Assembly: GCF_000499845.2 (NCBI RefSeq)
Contig: NC_023751.2
Location: 36,507,309 to 36,571,308, forward strand
Length of the DNA: 64,000 nt
Origin: Phaseolus vulgaris
Taxonomy: Eukaryota > Streptophyta > Magnoliopsida > Fabales > Fabaceae
Direction: 5' to 3'
The notes beneath the pieces were generated by a model. That model did not search any database. It saw only the letters and a program-made list of their open reading frames with translations, and was not told the origin of the DNA. Position numbers and translations under genes: made by a program. Of the stretch, positions 61,865 through 64,000 are shown in pieces. The stretch's first letter is position 1, and the number at the start of each line of letters is the position of its first letter.

Positions 61865-62541
61865 CCTGCTACTCATCTCTTAGATCCAGGATTGGGCCCA
61901 TCAGTGTTTCTACAGCAAAATACTATTGGACTAATCTCCTAGAAAACTAGAATATCATTATCCTTTCTTTTGATTAACGATGAGATGTGTGAAAATACCA
62001 GGGAGTTATTTCAGATAAAAATCTACAAAAAGTTGAGTTGTTTAAATTAAAACATATAAAGTGAATTTATAAAAAAAGTTTATTGATATTTGTGAGTAGT
62101 TTGTGTGTGAAGAAAATTTTAATATTTTAAAATATTAAAAATGTTAGTTTTAAAATTCACTCTTATCTCTAAAAATAATTGAAAATGAAATATAAGATAT
62201 TTTTGTGTAAATTTTAGTTAATTAAAATTTTATAAATTTTTTTGATACCATTTAATAATCAATTATCCACCTAAAAAAACTTTTCATGAGTGATTATGTA
62301 GTTAAAATTAGTGATCAATGTTCCTCATACTAGATAATCGATTATCCTACATGTTTACTTTCAAAACGTGTTGAATTATTAGTCAAACGTGTATTGTTCA
62401 TAATATACAAATGGTAGAGAGAAAGTATTGTGTCTTGAGCATGAAAGAACATGGAAAAAAATAAGGATAATAACGTAACTAGATAGCTATCTAAGTGGAC
62501 ATCAACATCTTTCTTCATTGTGCTGAGAGAACCACCAACAA

Positions 62542-62574
62542 CATATCAGCGCTCTACCATCTGCACCACATCCC
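62542..62574 (-). other. tRNA-like A-box fragment, possible SINE head
   Basis: On the minus strand GGGATGTGGTGCAGATGGTA then GAGCGCTGATATG matches the 5' part of a tRNA such as Ala, including an A box (TGGTGCAGATGG). The rest of a tRNA cloverleaf is not present, so it is not a functional tRNA gene. Confidence 0.35.
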
Positions 62575-62775
62575 ACAAACAAATCCAAACAGAGTGTTAC
62601 AATGTGTTTCTTTGCAGATGATTACTGTTTATTTATCCTAAAATTAGTTATTCTCTGCCATGAATTTTACATAATAAGATATTGTCATAAGTGTTAACAT
62701 AGTTATAAATATGAAGATACTATTTATTAAGTTTCAAATAATCATTTTATGGTTGCATAATGATACCATTGGACG

Positions 62776-63321
62776 GTGTATTTTGATATGAATGACATGG
62801 ATAACGATATCGTTGGTGTCGACTTGAATCTAATTTTACAACTACAACAACAAATACAATTGTGGACAAAAGTAATAGCATTGACAATCCTTTGTATTGT
62901 TGCACGTGGATTAAATATGTTGCGTCTATTAAGTCAAACGATAAGCAATATTAGGGAGTGCTTACCACAAAATAGCGTTGTCAGCAGAAGTTGATGTCAT
63001 ACTTGGTATACAATGAACAATGTCCGGACATTATTGGCATATGTCCGGTCCATAAACATTCATTAATTTATGTCAACAATTAAGGGGAACTAAGTTTGTA
63101 AAGGTTGCATTTCGATCAGTAGTGGAGGAACAAATTGTTAAATTTGTCCACATCAATGGACATAATGTAAATAATCTAAGTGTTTCATTCTTCAAATGAA
63201 CAGTGTCTGACTACATGGTAGGGTGAACCTGGATAATGAAGAAGAAGAGCAAGACCTACCAATACCCAATGATCATGTTGAAGACATTGCAACTCAACCC
63301 CAAATCCCTTATAATACTTAA
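62776..63321 (+). pseudogene. Unidentified decayed coding fragment
   Basis: A frame at 62776-62994 (LILQLQQQIQLWTKVIA) is followed, in shifted frames with stops, by peptide-like sequence up to EEEEQDLPIPNDHVEDIATQ near 63240-63285. Composition looks coding but broken. A transposase origin (PIF/Harbinger-like N-terminus) is possible but not shown. Confidence 0.3.
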
Positions 63322-64000
63322 ATGTTTTCATAAATTTGAGGTGGTATTCAAGAGTTGTAATAAGGATTAAATATTTTAAACATCAATGTGAACAAAGATT
63401 TGATGACTTCCAGTATTCTCTCGAATGATAGATGTAATCATGTAATTATTGTTTCTTTCATCTAATTATTGTAATTTGACTTTTTTTTCATCATATTATA
63501 TTGTATATGATTAATACATTAATATTAATTAGGCGTTGATGCTTGATACAATTCAAGTTTATTTTTATTAAGTTTTGCTGCATTTATGAATTTTGCTTTA
63601 ATTTTTTATAATTATGAATATTTTAATATTATTTTATTTTTTTTTAAATAATTTTTAACAATTTTGTATGTATCCACAATGTCATATAATTCATATTATT
63701 TTTTCAACTCGTTCTTGGACAGTAGCATGATTGATGTTTTAATCACACGTAAATTTAAATTTAATATACAAATAAATCATCTTTTATTTTTAATTAATTA
63801 TAATCACAAAAACATAATTATAATTATAATTTTATCAGTTAAAAAAATTTATCAATTAGACTCATCACATTATTAAAAAAAAATTCATAAACATTTTTCT
63901 TCATATTTCTTATTTCTCTTAATCCAAATAACTTCATTACTTCTTTATCAAATCTTTCATTTTCCTCTCATCGCGAGATCCAAACAAAGCATTAAGTCTA
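63322..64000. other. AT-rich right edge, nothing recognised
   Basis: No supported feature to the end of the window. Confidence 0.5.

Noticed and set aside
62542..62574. Functional tRNA gene
   Set aside because: Only the 5' quarter resembles a tRNA; no anticodon stem, T-arm or 3' acceptor strand.
62776..63321. PIF/Harbinger transposase gene
   Set aside because: The helical N-terminal peptide is suggestive, but no DDE nuclease motif is present, so it is kept only as an unidentified fragment.
1..64000. CRISPR arrays, operons or bacterial defence systems
   Set aside because: The window is eukaryotic with intron-containing genes, and no spaced direct-repeat array was seen.

Overview
This is a plant nuclear genome window, almost certainly from a legume and probably the Phaseolus/Vigna/Glycine group (inference). 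The reasons are AT-rich intergenic DNA, GT-AG introns, a CYP81E-type isoflavone-hydroxylase exon, and dense legume-type transposon relics. There are no bacterial features, CRISPR arrays or operons.

Six host loci can be supported. (1) The first exon of a CYP81E-like cytochrome P450 on the minus strand at the left edge (655-1548). (2) A 13-exon DCAF4-like WD40 gene on the plus strand (7866-18930, 508 codons), rebuilt exon by exon with all phases consistent. (3) An intronless CLE41/44-type gene encoding the TDIF peptide HEVPSGPNPISN, minus strand (25596-25943). (4) A three-exon class III peroxidase, minus strand (38985-40703, 357 aa). (5) A GSO1/GSO2-like LRR receptor kinase, plus strand, two exons (47952-51998, 1264 aa). 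(6) A seven-exon RING-HC E3 ligase candidate, plus strand (55984-60109, 917 aa). These genes do not form a visible pathway; each is an independent locus.

The remainder is largely a transposon graveyard. At 3.5-6.5 kb a decayed Tat-type Ty3/gypsy fragment lies between two copies of a 0.4-kb repeat that also occurs upstream of the P450. A GC-ended hAT element with an 8-bp target duplication lies just before the DCAF4-like gene. That gene carries a hAT relic with a BED zinc finger in intron 5 and a young, internally deleted chromovirus in intron 8. It also has a broken copy of its own intron 4/exon 5 about 1.2 kb downstream. From 21 to 47 kb, at least ten copies of one CACTA-type hairpin MITE family are scattered around the CLE and peroxidase genes. 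One copy contains a solo LTR that itself contains a second MITE. A near-perfect 0.7-kb foldback element with a 9-bp target duplication sits at 36.9-37.6 kb. LINE, Ty1/copia and TRIM-like fragments are also present. The stretches 40.9-47.5 kb and 52.0-55.9 kb are AT-rich and show no genes beyond MITE relics.

I found no convincing new multi-gene system. The most unusual structures are the three-level nested insertion, the foldback element, the in-frame gag/RNase H fusion in a chromovirus whose pol frame ends inside its 3' LTR, and the repeats bracketing the TDIF gene.
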